Below, piece by piece: positions 38,172 through 47,277 of a DNA stretch of 64,000 nt. The stretch comes from Nocardioides marmoribigeumensis (GTDB taxonomy: Bacteria; Actinomycetota; Actinomycetes; Propionibacteriales; Nocardioidaceae). The notes below the pieces were generated by a model. The model ran no database searches. It saw only the letters and a program-made list of their open reading frames with translations, and was not told the origin of the DNA. The position numbers were made by a program, and so were the translations under genes. Each line of letters starts with the position of its first letter. Position 1 is the first letter of the stretch. The stretch is taken from contig NZ_JAVDYG010000001.1 in NCBI RefSeq assembly GCF_031458325.1, positions 1,054,001 to 1,118,000 on the forward strand, read 5' to 3'.

Positions 38172-38759
38172 CTACTGCGTGACCGGTTTCCAGCTCGGGC
38201 GACCGCTCTCGAAGTCCTTGATCCGGTCGTCGTGACTCAACGTGATGCTGATGTCGTCGAGGCCGTTGAGCAGGCGGTGACGCGTGTAGTCGTCGATCAC
38301 GAACGGCGCCACGAGGTCGCCGGCGCGCACCTCGCGCTGCTCGAGGTCGACGGTCACCTCGACGGTCGGGTCGGCCTCGGTCAGCGCCCAGAGCTGCTCG
38401 ACGACGTCCTGGCCGACCTGCGCGGCGAGGAGCCCCGCCTTGCCGGAGTTGCCGCGGAAGATGTCGGCGAAGCGGCTGGAGATCACGACCTTGAAGCCGT
38501 AGTCCATCAACGCCCACACGGCGTGCTCGCGCGAGGAGCCGGTGCCGAAGTCGGGACCCGCGACGAGGACCGAGACCCCTTCGCGCTCGGGCTGGTTGAG
38601 CACGAAGTCCGGGTCGTTGCGCCAGGCACCGAAGAGCCCGTCCTCGAAGCCGGTGCGCGTGACCCGCTTGAGGTAGACCGCCGGGATGATCTGGTCGGTG
38701 TCGACGTTGCTGCGTCGCAGTGGCAGGACGGTGCCGGTGTGCTGGGTGAAGGCGTCCAT
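38172..38759 (-). CDS. leuD: 3-isopropylmalate dehydratase, small subunit
   Basis: 195 residues, partner of LeuC in isomerising isopropylmalate for leucine synthesis. [16 protein letters not shown] and the swivel-domain [15 protein letters not shown] are diagnostic. ATG at 38759, 27 bp after leuC. Confidence 0.96.
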   Translation of the reverse strand: MDAFTQHTGTVLPLRRSNVDTDQIIPAVYLKRVTRTGFEDGLFGAWRNDPDFVLNQPEREGVSVLVAGPDFGTGSSREHAVWALMDYGFKVVISSRFADIFRGNSGKAGLLAAQVGQDVVEQLWALTEADPTVEVTVDLEQREVRAGDLVAPFVIDDYTRHRLLNGLDDISITLSHDDRIKDFESGRPSWKPVTQ

Positions 38760-38786
38760 GTCGTTGTCCTCCTCAGGAGCCGGCGC

Positions 38787-40196
38787 TCAGCCGACGGGGG
38801 TCAGGTCGGCGGGACTGGCGAGGTGCCCGGCCACCGCCGTGGCGGCGGCGACCGGCACGGAGACGAGGTGGGTGCGACCGCCCTTGCCCTGCCGTCCCTC
38901 GAAGTTGCGGTTGGAGGTGGAGGCGCTGCGCTCACCGGGTGCGAGCTGGTCGGGGTTCATGCCCAGGCACATCGAGCACCCTGCCCCGCGCCACTCGGCA
39001 CCGGCCTCGACGAAGACCTTGTCCAGGCCCTCCTCCTCGGCCTGGAGCCGCACGCGCACCGACCCGGGCACCACGAGCAGCCGCGTGTCCGGGGCGACCT
39101 TGCGTCCCTTGATCACCTCGGCGGCGAGACGCAGGTCCTCGATACGGCCGTTGGTGCACGAGCCCACGAAGACGGTGTCGACCTTGATCTCGCGCATCGG
39201 GGTGCCGGCGGTCAGACCCATGTACTCCAGCGCCTTCTGCGCCGCGACCTGGTCGGACTCGTCGGCGAAGTCGTCGGGCGACGGCACGCTCGCGCCGAGC
39301 GGGACGCCCTGCCCGGGGTTGGTGCCCCAGGTGACGAACGGAGTGACCTCGGCCGCGTCGAGGACGATCTCCTCGTCGAAGACGGCGTCGTCGTCGGTGA
39401 CCAACGAGCGCCAGTGCGCGACCGCGGCGTCCCAGTCCTCGCCCTGCGGGGCCTCGGGCTTGCCCTGGATGTAGTCGAACGTGGTCTGGTCGGGGGCGAT
39501 GAGGCCGGCCTTGGCACCCCACTCGATCGACATGTTGCAGACCGTCATGCGGCCCTCCATCGAGAGCTCCTCGATGGCCTGGCCGCGGTACTCCACGATG
39601 TAGCCCTGGCCGCCGCCGGTGCCCGTGCGGGCGATCAGCGTGAGGATCAGGTCCTTGGCGGTGACGCCCTCGGACAGCGAGCCGTTGACGGTGACCGCCA
39701 TCATCTTCGGCTTCTGCTGCGGGAGCGTCTGCGTCGCCAGGACGTGCTCGACCTCGGAGGTGCCGATGCCGAAGGCGATCGCCCCGAACGCACCGTGGGT
39801 CGAGGTGTGCGAGTCACCGCACACGATCGTCATGCCGGGCTGGGTCAGGCCGAGCTGCGGCCCCACGACGTGCACGATGCCCTGCTCGACGTCGCCGAGC
39901 GGGTGCAGGCGCACGCCGAACTCCTCGGCGTTCCTGCGCAGGGTCTCGACCTGGGTGCGGCTGACCGGGTCGGCGATCGGCTGGTCCCAGTCGAGGGTCG
40001 GGACGTTGTGGTCCTCGGTGGCGAGGGTCAGGTCGGGCCGGCGGACCGTGCGGCCGGCCAGGCGCAGACCGTCGAAGGCCTGCGGGCTCGTGACCTCGTG
40101 GATGAGGTGCAGGTCGATGTAGAGGAGGTCGGGCTCTCCCTCAGCGGTGCGGACGACGTGCTCGTCCCAGACCTTCTGCGCCAGGGTCTTCCCCAT
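38787..40196 (-). CDS. leuC: 3-isopropylmalate dehydratase, large subunit
   Basis: 469 residues from the ATG at 40196, preceded by GGAGAGGAG. Aconitase-family [4Fe-4S] dehydratase: [29 protein letters not shown] and [11 protein letters not shown] supply the three cysteine ligands. Forms the heterodimer with LeuD. A 107-bp divergent region separates it from its IclR regulator. Confidence 0.97.
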   Translation of the reverse strand: MGKTLAQKVWDEHVVRTAEGEPDLLYIDLHLIHEVTSPQAFDGLRLAGRTVRRPDLTLATEDHNVPTLDWDQPIADPVSRTQVETLRRNAEEFGVRLHPLGDVEQGIVHVVGPQLGLTQPGMTIVCGDSHTSTHGAFGAIAFGIGTSEVEHVLATQTLPQQKPKMMAVTVNGSLSEGVTAKDLILTLIARTGTGGGQGYIVEYRGQAIEELSMEGRMTVCNMSIEWGAKAGLIAPDQTTFDYIQGKPEAPQGEDWDAAVAHWRSLVTDDDAVFDEEIVLDAAEVTPFVTWGTNPGQGVPLGASVPSPDDFADESDQVAAQKALEYMGLTAGTPMREIKVDTVFVGSCTNGRIEDLRLAAEVIKGRKVAPDTRLLVVPGSVRVRLQAEEEGLDKVFVEAGAEWRGAGCSMCLGMNPDQLAPGERSASTSNRNFEGRQGKGGRTHLVSVPVAAATAVAGHLASPADLTPVG

Positions 40197-40267
40197 GATG
40201 CGCTCCTCTCCTTCGGCTCTCCCGGCCGTGGGTGGACCGGGTGTGGTGACGGACACCCTGATGGTCG

Positions 40268-40287
40268 CTTGCATATCAGTATGCGAG
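40268..40287. promoter_or_regulatory. Palindromic operator between leuC and iclR
   Basis: CTTGCATA-TCAG-TATGCGAG, 8-bp arms with one mismatch, in the 107-bp divergent region. It overlaps the -35 proposed for the regulator gene, so it probably mediates autoregulation and leuCD control. The protein is inferred from neighbourhood. Confidence 0.55.
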
Positions 40288-40297
40288 ACGGCATTAT
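40269..40297 (+). promoter_or_regulatory. Promoter of the iclR gene, apparently leaderless
   Basis: TTGCAT (40269-40274), a 17-bp spacer and CATTAT (40292-40297). The expected transcription start coincides with the ATG at 40304, so the mRNA is probably leaderless; no Shine-Dalgarno is visible. Confidence 0.5.
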
Positions 40298-40303
40298 CAG
40301 AGT

Positions 40304-41023
40304 ATGGACAACTCTAGCGGAGTCGGCGTTCTCGACAAAGCGGCCCTCGTGCTGACCGCCCTCGAGTCGGGCCCGGCGACCCTGGCCGGTCTGGTCACCG
40401 CCACCGGCCTGGCCCGTCCCACCGCCCACCGTCTCGCCGTGGCGCTGGAGCACCACCGCCTCGTCGCGCGCGACCTCCAGGGCCGCTTCGTCCTCGGCCC
40501 GCGGTTGGGCGAGCTCGCCGCCGCGGCCGGCGAGGACCGCCTGCTCGCCGCAGCCGGTCCCGTCCTGGCCCGGCTGCGCGACATCACCGGCGAGTCCGCC
40601 CAGCTGTGGCGCCGGCAGGGCGAGCACCGCATCTGCGTCGCCGCCGCCGAGCGCCCCTCCGGCCTGCGCGACACGATCCCCGTCGGCTCGCAGCTCACCA
40701 TGCGCGCCGGCTCCGCGGCCCAGGTGCTGCTGGCCTGGGAGGAGCCGGAGAAGGCCAACCGGCTGCTGCAGACCGCCACCTTCGCGCCGACGGCGCTGAC
40801 CGCCGTACGCCGTCGTGGCTGGTCGCAGTCGGTCGGTGAGCGAGAGGCCGGCGTCGCCTCGGTCTCCGCCCCGGTCCGCTCCCCCTCCGGCAAGGTCCTG
40901 GCGGCCGTCTCGGTCTCGGGCCCGCTCGAGCGCCTCACCCGCCAGCCCGGCCGCATCCACGCCCCGGCCGTCATGGCCGCCGCCGAGCGCCTCTCGGAAT
41001 CCCTGCGCCGGGCCGCGGAGTAG
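40304..41023 (+). CDS. IclR-family regulator of leucine biosynthesis (LtbR/NdgR type)
   Basis: 239 residues: N-terminal winged helix-turn-helix ([27 protein letters not shown]) and C-terminal IclR effector domain. In Corynebacterium (LtbR) and Streptomyces (NdgR) the IclR gene divergent from leuCD represses leucine and other amino-acid genes; the same arrangement here supports that role. Start ATG at 40304, probably leaderless. Confidence 0.9.
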   Translation: MDNSSGVGVLDKAALVLTALESGPATLAGLVTATGLARPTAHRLAVALEHHRLVARDLQGRFVLGPRLGELAAAAGEDRLLAAAGPVLARLRDITGESAQLWRRQGEHRICVAAAERPSGLRDTIPVGSQLTMRAGSAAQVLLAWEEPEKANRLLQTATFAPTALTAVRRRGWSQSVGEREAGVASVSAPVRSPSGKVLAAVSVSGPLERLTRQPGRIHAPAVMAAAERLSESLRRAAE

Positions 41024-41094
41024 CCCTCATCCCTCAGCGGCGCCCCCGGTCCGTGCAGAGCTCGGAGGTACGGCGGCCGGGAGGGTACGGCGGG

Positions 41095-41817
41095 TCAGCC
41101 CAGCGCGGCGAGCGCCTTGAGGGCGAGGTGCTCGTGCGCCCCGGGACCGGGGTGGAAGCCGTCGTCGGCGAAGCCCTCGATCGAGCCCGGCAGGTCGTCG
41201 GGTCGGAGCGCGATGCGTCGCACCCGCTCGTGGTCCGCCGCCACGCGGGCGCCGGCGCGGTCGAGCATGCGGGACCGGCCGCCGAGCGCCCAGCCGAGGG
41301 TGCCGGTCAGCGCCGGGAACGCCTCCATCGGCGGGATGCCCAGCAGCAGCACCCGCGCGTGCGGGGCGTTGCGCTCGACCTGGGAGAGCAGCGCATCGAG
41401 GTCGCGGCTCCAGCGGCGCACGGAGTGCAGGTCCTTGGCGTCGTTGACGCCCACGGACACGAGGACCACCGAGGCGGACGCGAGGTCGTCGGCGTGCTCG
41501 ACGACCAGCTCGCGCACCCCGACCGCGTCGAGCCCGGAGGTGGCGAAGACCCGCCACTCGACGGGACGGCGGTGTCGCAGGTGAAGGCGGCGGGCGAGCT
41601 CGGCCGAGATCGTGCGGCGGGGGTCGGCCACCCCGGTGCCCGCGGCCACCGAGTCGCCGAGCACCACCAGGCGGATCGGCTCGCCCTCCTCGCCGAGACG
41701 TCCGGAGGTCACCTGCGACGGCGGGAGCACGGGCGTGCGCCGGCGTACGTCGCGACCCTGCGCTGCCAGCACGGGCAGGAGCGGCAGCAGGACCGGGAGC
41801 GGCAGGCGAGGAGGCAC
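41095..41817 (-). CDS. SGNH/GDSL hydrolase with N-terminal signal anchor
   Basis: About 240 residues from the GTG at 41817. A hydrophobic N-terminus (PLPVLLPLLPVL) precedes the SGNH catalytic blocks: VVLGDSVAAGTG (Ser), VSVGVNDAKD, and DDGFHPG (Asp/His). Probably an extracytoplasmic esterase or lipase. Not homologous to ogt next door; 68 bp separate them. Confidence 0.85.
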   Translation of the reverse strand: MPPRLPLPVLLPLLPVLAAQGRDVRRRTPVLPPSQVTSGRLGEEGEPIRLVVLGDSVAAGTGVADPRRTISAELARRLHLRHRRPVEWRVFATSGLDAVGVRELVVEHADDLASASVVLVSVGVNDAKDLHSVRRWSRDLDALLSQVERNAPHARVLLLGIPPMEAFPALTGTLGWALGGRSRMLDRAGARVAADHERVRRIALRPDDLPGSIEGFADDGFHPGPGAHEHLALKALAALG

Positions 41818-41885
41818 GTCCTCATGGTCGCACCGCTCACCCGTCCAGGACGCGCGCCCCGCCCGGGCGACGGCCCGGAACCCGC

Positions 41886-42410
41886 TCAGAACAAGGCGTC
41901 CTGCTCCAGCTCGAGGAGCAGCTGCTTGCGGTGCAGCCCACCGCCGTAGCCGGTGAGGGAGCCCGAGGAGCCGACCACCCGGTGGCACGGCACCACGACC
42001 GGGACCGGGTTGCGGCCGTTGGCGGTGCCGACCGCCCGCGCCCCATGGCCGGTGAGGCCGAGGGCGGCAGCCACCTCTCCGTAGGTCGCCGTGGAGCCGT
42101 AGGGGATCGCGCGCAGCTGCTCCCACACCCGCAGCTGGAACGGCGTGCCGCTCGGGACCACGGGGAGGTCGAACTCCTCGAGCTCACGCCGGAAGTACGC
42201 CGCGAGCTGGGCGGCCGCGTCGCGCAGCAGCGGGTCGCCGTCGGCCTGGTCGTCGAGGACCCGGGTGTCGATGCGCAGCGCCGCGTTGCGGACGCTGGCC
42301 GCCTCGCCGACGCCGGTGGGCATCTCGCCGAGGAAGTCGATCGCGGTGAGGGCGGAGCCGTCACCGACCAGGCGCAGCGGGCCGACAGGGGTCTCGATCA
42401 CGGTCCACAT
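41886..42410 (-). CDS. ogt: Methylated-DNA--[protein]-cysteine S-methyltransferase
   Basis: 174 residues; removes the alkyl group from O6-alkylguanine by transfer to Cys142 in the motif VVPCHRVVG. GTANGRNPVP is the conserved Asn-hinge region. Start ATG at 42410, one base past the stop of the Ada-AlkA gene (TGACATG), so the two are in one operon. Confidence 0.95.
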   Translation of the reverse strand: MWTVIETPVGPLRLVGDGSALTAIDFLGEMPTGVGEAASVRNAALRIDTRVLDDQADGDPLLRDAAAQLAAYFRRELEEFDLPVVPSGTPFQLRVWEQLRAIPYGSTATYGEVAAALGLTGHGARAVGTANGRNPVPVVVPCHRVVGSSGSLTGYGGGLHRKQLLLELEQDALF

Positions 42411-42411
42411 G

Positions 42412-43923
42412 TCAGTTCTCCTTGGTGGGGTCGAGGATCGTGGCCCACAGGTGGTGCAGGGCGTATGAGCGCCACGGCCGCCAGGACTCGGCGCGGTGGG
42501 CGAGCGCTCCGCGGTCGGGCGGGCCACCGGGGAGAGCGGCGGCCGCGCGGACCGCGGCGACGTCGGTGGGCAGGAACCGGTCGGGATCGCCGAGAGCGCG
42601 GACCAGGACGTAGTCGGCCGTCCAGGGCCCGATCCCCGGCAGGGCCAGCAGCCGGGCGCGGGTCTCCTCGCGGTCGGCGCTGCGGTCGAGCACGACGTGC
42701 CCCTCGGCGAGGGCCTCGGCCAGCGCGACGAGGGCCCGCGCGCGGGCTCGTGGCATCGGGAGCGTGTCGGGGTCGAGCGCCGCCACCGCCGCCGAGGTCG
42801 GGAAGGTGCGCTCGACGCCGTCGAGCCTCAGCCCCGCTGGCAGCGGCTCGCCCGCCGTCTCGGCGACCAGCGCGGCGAGCCGGTTGGCGGACGTCAGGGT
42901 GACCTGCTGGCCCAGGACGGTGCGGAGCGCGACCTCGTCACCGTCGACCGCACCGGGCACCCGGATGCCGGGACGACGGGCGACCAGCGGGGCGAGGAGC
43001 TCGTCGCGCCCGAGCGCGTCGGTGACCACCAGGGGGTCGGCGTCGGCGTCGAGGAAGCGGCGACACCTCTCGACGGCGGCCGCGAGGTCGCGCAGGTCGG
43101 TCAGGCGCAGGGTCGCGGGGACGGTCGCCACGGGCACGCCCGGCTCGAGCCGGGCGAGGTCGAGCGTCACGGTCGCAGGACCGTGCGGGAGGCGCAGGGC
43201 CCGGACGTAGGTGGTCCCGTCGGCGGCCATCGCCTCCAGCCCCGGGGCGACGTGGCGCTCGGCGAAGACCCGCGCGTAGTCCAGGTCGTACGGCGTGCGG
43301 ACCGCGAGCTGCAGCGTGATCGCCCCGGTGGCCGGCGGGCCCGCGGGGCGCTGCCGGCCCAGGGCACGCAGCTCGGTCGGCGTGGCGGCGTAGACCTCGC
43401 GGATCGTGTCGTTGAACTGCCGCACGCTGGCGAAGCCCGCCGCGAAGGCGACCTCCTGCAGCGGCCATTCGGTGCGCTCGACGAGGGTGCGGGCGTGCTG
43501 GGCGCGCTGCGCGCGGGCGAGGGCCAGCGGCCCGGCCCCGAGCTCACGACCCAGCAGCCGGGTCAGGTGGCGGGTGCTGAAGCCCAGGCGCGAGGCCAGC
43601 CCCTCCACGCCCTCGCGCTCGACCAGGCCGTCGGCGATCAGGCGCATCGCGCGCCCGGCCACGTCGGCGTCCACGTCCCACTCCGGCGAGCCCGGAGAGG
43701 CACCCGGGAGGCAGCGCTTGCACGCCCGGAAGCCCGCTGCCTGCGCCGAGGCAGCCGTGCGGTGGAAGGAGACGTTGGCGGCCTTGGGCGTGCGAGCCGG
43801 GCACGAGGGACGGCAGTAGATGCCGGTGGAGTGCACCGCGGTGAAGAAGACCCCGTCGAACCGGCGGTCGCGGCCGGCGACGGCGCGGTAGCAGGTGTCG
43901 TGGTCGAGCTCCATGACGACCAT
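42412..43923 (-). CDS. alkA: Ada N-terminal domain fused to AlkA 3-methyladenine DNA glycosylase
   Basis: 503 residues. Residues 1-80 are the Ada metal-binding/methyl-acceptor domain with Zn ligands Cys37, Cys41, Cys68 and Cys71; Cys37 would take the methyl from phosphotriesters. An AraC-type helix-turn-helix follows (about 85-185), then an AlkA_N and HhH-GPD glycosylase domain with LPGIGPWTADYV and a catalytic Asp in RFLPTDVAAV. It combines a methylation-activated regulator with base-excision repair; ogt next to it supplies the separate O6-methyl acceptor. Confidence 0.93.
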   Translation of the reverse strand: MVVMELDHDTCYRAVAGRDRRFDGVFFTAVHSTGIYCRPSCPARTPKAANVSFHRTAASAQAAGFRACKRCLPGASPGSPEWDVDADVAGRAMRLIADGLVEREGVEGLASRLGFSTRHLTRLLGRELGAGPLALARAQRAQHARTLVERTEWPLQEVAFAAGFASVRQFNDTIREVYAATPTELRALGRQRPAGPPATGAITLQLAVRTPYDLDYARVFAERHVAPGLEAMAADGTTYVRALRLPHGPATVTLDLARLEPGVPVATVPATLRLTDLRDLAAAVERCRRFLDADADPLVVTDALGRDELLAPLVARRPGIRVPGAVDGDEVALRTVLGQQVTLTSANRLAALVAETAGEPLPAGLRLDGVERTFPTSAAVAALDPDTLPMPRARARALVALAEALAEGHVVLDRSADREETRARLLALPGIGPWTADYVLVRALGDPDRFLPTDVAAVRAAAALPGGPPDRGALAHRAESWRPWRSYALHHLWATILDPTKEN

Positions 43924-43969
43924 CCTGCCTGGGCCGACCGACAGTTCCTAGCGGGAATCGGACGTCGCA

Positions 43970-44772
43970 GTGGGCGCGGTGTCCCGGGTCGGCCCGGGAC
44001 ACCGACGGGACCCCGATCCGGCACCGCGCAGCGGGAGCGGTGCGCTGACCAGCAGGTACCTCTCCGCGCGCACGGTGCTCATCTCCACGGCCGGCAAGAA
44101 GCTCGTGCTGACGATCGGCGCCTCACCCTCGTCCCAGGGAAGTGACGTCACGGTGGGCCTCGCCCAGGGCACCGAGAGCCACGTCTGGAGCTTCCGGGCG
44201 CGGGCCTCGGACCTCGGGATCGGCTCGACCGGCGCGGGCACGCTGAAGCTGCCGGACAGCCAGACCGGCACGCGGGGGCGGCTCGACCTGAGGTTCTCCC
44301 CCACCGACACCGCCCGCACCCGCTCGTGCGGCGGCAAGGTCGCGAGCAGGACCAGGCCGATGGCGGTCTCCGGCATCGCGTGGTTCAAGTCCGGGGCGAG
44401 CCCCTGGGGCAACGTCGGCAGCGCGACCCGGACGACCAGCTCCACCGCGGCGTCCATGGTGGGGATGAGCGGCTCGACCAGCGGCTCGACGGCGAGCATC
44501 ACGGCGCACCGGTCCCGACCCTCACCCGGAGCGGGTCCTCGGCGACCGTGCTCGCCACGCTGGGCAAGGGCAGCCTGAGGGTGAAGGTCGACGGCGGCTT
44601 CGGCAGCACCTACCACTGCCGTGACGGGTCCCTCACCCGGACGGCCACGGACACCAGCTGGTTCGGCTCGGTGACCAACGGCACCACGGCGCTCAGCGTG
44701 CCGGCGCAGGTGTTCGGGGCGTTCGCGCTGCCCGACGGGTCCACGGGATCGATCGGCCGCCAGACCTACTGA
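43970..44772 (+). pseudogene. Frameshifted gene of unknown function
   Basis: A protein-like reading frame runs from about 43970 to about 44500 (YLSARTVLISTAGKKLVLTI...), then continues in the -1 (or +2) frame from about 44500 to a TGA ending near 44772 (LTRSGSSATVLATLGKGSL...CRDGSLTRT). Both parts look like beta-rich, possibly extracellular domains with matching GC3 bias; the gene has no recognisable family. The 5' end lies close to the alkA promoter, and no signal peptide is present, so it may also be 5'-truncated. Confidence 0.65.
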
Positions 44773-44868
44773 GGGGCGCGATCCGGTCGGGGAGAGTCGA
44801 GCACGACCTCGACCGTCTCGGCCCCCGGTGACGACGCACGAGACAGGTCCGCAGGGCGCTCGAGAGGC

Positions 44869-46374
44869 TCACCGGCCCGGAGACGTGCGGCGGCCCCACT
44901 CGATGGAGAGCTCCACCGCCTCGCGCCACTGCGACAGCTGCTCTCGGCGGTGCTCGGCGGTCATGCTCGAGCGCCATTCCGCGGCCCGGTGCCAGTGCGA
45001 GCGGAGGAGCGAGCGGTCGGGCCAGTAGCCGGCGCTCAGGCCGGCGGCGTAGGCGGCGCCCAGCGCGACGCTCTCGGCCATCATGGGCCGTTGCACGGGC
45101 ACGTCGAGGACGTCTGCCACGGCCTGCATCAGCAGGTTGTTGGAGGTCATCCCGCCGTCGACGGCGAGGAACGACACGGGTACGCCGGCGTCGGCGTTCA
45201 TCGCGTCCACCACGTCCTTGGTCTGCCAGGCGGTGGCCTCGAGCACCGCGCGGGCGAGATGTCCCTTGGTGACGTAGGAGGTCAGGCCCACGATGACGCC
45301 CTGCGCGGCGGGCTCCCAGTAGGGCGCGTAGAGGCCGGCGAAGGCGGGCACCACGTAGCAGCCGCCGTTGTCCTCCACGCTGAGGGCGAGGGTCTCGATC
45401 TCCGCCGGGTGGCGGATCAGACCGAGGCTGTTGCGGCACCACTCCACCAGCGCTCCGGCGACTGCCACCGAGCCCTCCAGCGCATAGACCGTCTCCTCGC
45501 CCTCGACCGAGGGCGCGACGGTCGTGATCAGGCCGGAGCGCGAGCGCACCAGCTCGGTGCCGGTGTTCATCAGCAGGAAGCTGCCGGTCCCGAAGGTGCA
45601 CTTGGCCTGCCCCGGCTCGAACGCGGTCTGACCCAGCAAGGACGCCTGCTGGTCGCCGACCAGCGCGCACACCGGAATACCGTCGATCGGGTGCCGGGTG
45701 GTGCCGAAGCTGCCCATGCTCGGCCTGATCTCCGGCAGCATCTCCCGGGGGATGTGCATGCAGGCGAGCAGCTCGTCGTCCCAGCGCAGCGTCTCGAGGT
45801 CCATCAGCAGGGTGCGGCTGGCGTTGGTCACGTCGGTGACGTGCAGGCCGCCGGTGAGCTTCCAGACCAACCAGGTGTCCATGGTCCCGAACAGCAGCTC
45901 ACCCCGCTCGGCGCGGTGACGCAGCGCGGGGTCGCTGTCGAGGATCCACCGCAGCTTGGGCCCGGAGAAGTAGCCCGCGAGCGGCAGGCCGGTGCGCCGG
46001 GTCAGCTCGGCGGGGTCGAAGTCACTGGTCAGCTCGCTGAGACATGCCGAGGTCCGGGTGTCCTGCCAGCCGATCGCGGGGGCGACGGGCAGTCCGGTCA
46101 CCCGGTCCCACACCACGGTGGTCTCGCGCTGGTTGGTGATGCCCAGGCCGGCGATCTGGTCCGGCGCGGCGTCGACGTCGGCGAGTGCCTGCGGCACCAG
46201 CCGGCACACCAGCTGCCAGATCTCCTCGGCGTCGTGCTCGACCCAGCCCGGCTGCGGGTAGTGCTGCCGGTGCAGCTGCTGAGCGACCGAGACCATCCTG
46301 CCCTCGCGGTCGAAGAGCAGGCAGCGGGTCGAGGTGGTGCCCTGGTCGATGGCGGCGACGTACGTCGGCCTCAT
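44869..46374 (-). CDS. glpK: Glycerol kinase, copy 1
   Basis: 501 residues; phosphorylates glycerol to sn-glycerol 3-phosphate. FGGY-kinase features: [46 protein letters not shown] and AVDGGMTSNNLLMQ. The ATG at 46374 overlaps the gylR stop (ATGA), so it is a two-gene operon with the regulator. It is a diverged paralogue of the kinase at 48163 and carries no disruption. Confidence 0.95.
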   Translation of the reverse strand: MRPTYVAAIDQGTTSTRCLLFDREGRMVSVAQQLHRQHYPQPGWVEHDAEEIWQLVCRLVPQALADVDAAPDQIAGLGITNQRETTVVWDRVTGLPVAPAIGWQDTRTSACLSELTSDFDPAELTRRTGLPLAGYFSGPKLRWILDSDPALRHRAERGELLFGTMDTWLVWKLTGGLHVTDVTNASRTLLMDLETLRWDDELLACMHIPREMLPEIRPSMGSFGTTRHPIDGIPVCALVGDQQASLLGQTAFEPGQAKCTFGTGSFLLMNTGTELVRSRSGLITTVAPSVEGEETVYALEGSVAVAGALVEWCRNSLGLIRHPAEIETLALSVEDNGGCYVVPAFAGLYAPYWEPAAQGVIVGLTSYVTKGHLARAVLEATAWQTKDVVDAMNADAGVPVSFLAVDGGMTSNNLLMQAVADVLDVPVQRPMMAESVALGAAYAAGLSAGYWPDRSLLRSHWHRAAEWRSSMTAEHRREQLSQWREAVELSIEWGRRTSPGR

Positions 46375-47141
46375 GGCACGCGCCCGTGCCCGAACTCGCG
46401 CGAGATCGATCGCCCTGTCTGCACGACGAGCGTCGCCAGCGCCGTGCGGGGCCGGTGCCGGGCGTCGCACAGCGCGTCGACGGGACCCTTGATCCCCACT
46501 GCCGCGATCACCTGCCCGCTGCGGTCGCGCACCGGGGCTGCGAGGCCGGCCTGGTCGGGGTGCCGCTCCTCGACCGCGGCCGCCCAGCCGAGGTCGCGGA
46601 CGTCGGCCAGCTCGCGCAGCAGCCGGGAACGGTCGGTGACGGTGCGATAGGTGAAGCTCTCCAGCGGGCCGGCGCCCAGGGCGCGCACGGCCCGCGGGTC
46701 GTAGGCGAGCAGGACCTTGCCGAGCGCGGTGGCGTGCAGCGGGTGGGTCGAGCCGGTCTGCACCTGTTGCACGCTCGCGTCCGGCCGGAACACGTGGTGG
46801 GCGATCAGGACCTCGCCGGAGTCGAACACCGCGACGTGGGCTGCCTGTGCGCTGCGGGCCGCGAGCGCGTCGGTCCAGTTCAGCGCGCGACTGCGCACCT
46901 CGTTCAGGTCGACGTTGCGGCTGCCGAGCTCGAGCAGTCCGGCCCCGATCAGGTAGCCACCCGACTCGGGGTCCTGGTCGACGAAGCCGACGTCTCGCAG
47001 GGTCTGCACCAGCCCGTGGGTCGTTGCCTTGGCGAGGCCGAGCGCGACGGCGAGCTGGCCCAGGCTGGTCGGCGCATCCTCGACCGCGAGCACCTGGAGG
47101 ATCGCGGCAGCTCGCTCGACCGACTGGACTCGCGTCGCCAT
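46371..47141 (-). CDS. gylR: IclR-family glycerol regulator (GylR-like)
   Basis: 256 residues: N-terminal winged HTH (SVERAAAILQVLAVED, LGLAKATTHGLVQTL) and C-terminal IclR effector domain. Its position divergent from a glpF-glpK-glpX-glpD operon matches GylR in Streptomyces. Start ATG at 47141 with GAGGAG. The two palindromes upstream are probable operators for both directions. Confidence 0.88.
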   Translation of the reverse strand: MATRVQSVERAAAILQVLAVEDAPTSLGQLAVALGLAKATTHGLVQTLRDVGFVDQDPESGGYLIGAGLLELGSRNVDLNEVRSRALNWTDALAARSAQAAHVAVFDSGEVLIAHHVFRPDASVQQVQTGSTHPLHATALGKVLLAYDPRAVRALGAGPLESFTYRTVTDRSRLLRELADVRDLGWAAAVEERHPDQAGLAAPVRDRSGQVIAAVGIKGPVDALCDARHRPRTALATLVVQTGRSISREFGHGRVP

Positions 47142-47162
47142 CAGAGCTCCTCACCGCGAGCG

Positions 47163-47202
47163 TTCGGCGATGCCGAACGCGGATCCTTTCGGCGATGCCG
47201 AA
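47163..47202. promoter_or_regulatory. Two identical palindromes, probable GylR operators
   Basis: TTCGGCGATGCCGAA occurs at 47163-47177 and 47188-47202, 25 bp apart centre to centre, in the 136-bp divergent region. Each is a 6-bp inverted repeat with a 3-bp spacer. Placement between gylR and glpF suggests the GylR binding site; the protein-site match is inferred. Confidence 0.65.
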
Positions 47203-47211
47203 CAGCCTCCA

Positions 47212-47241
47212 TTGTGGCCCCCATCACAAGAAACCTACTGT
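47212..47241 (+). promoter_or_regulatory. glpF promoter overlapping a CRP-like site
   Basis: TTGTGG (47212-47217) and TACTGT (47236-47241) with an 18-bp spacer lie 37 bp before the glpF ATG. The -35 overlaps TGTGG-N6-TCACA (47213-47228), a good match to the CRP/GlxR consensus TGTGA-N6-TCACA. This places carbon control over the same region as the GylR operators. Confidence 0.5.
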
Positions 47242-47277
47242 CCGAGTCCGTCACCACCCCCGACGAGGAGACAGCGC

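Noticed and set aside
44480-44520. Programmed frameshift in the split gene
   Set aside because: No slippery heptamer with a following pseudoknot could be recognised; decay or sequencing error is simpler.
44869-47154. Apparent glpK-IclR fusion frame
   Set aside because: The kinase and regulator are in different frames with an ATGA overlap; the long frame only extends the kinase frame upstream through antisense-like sequence.
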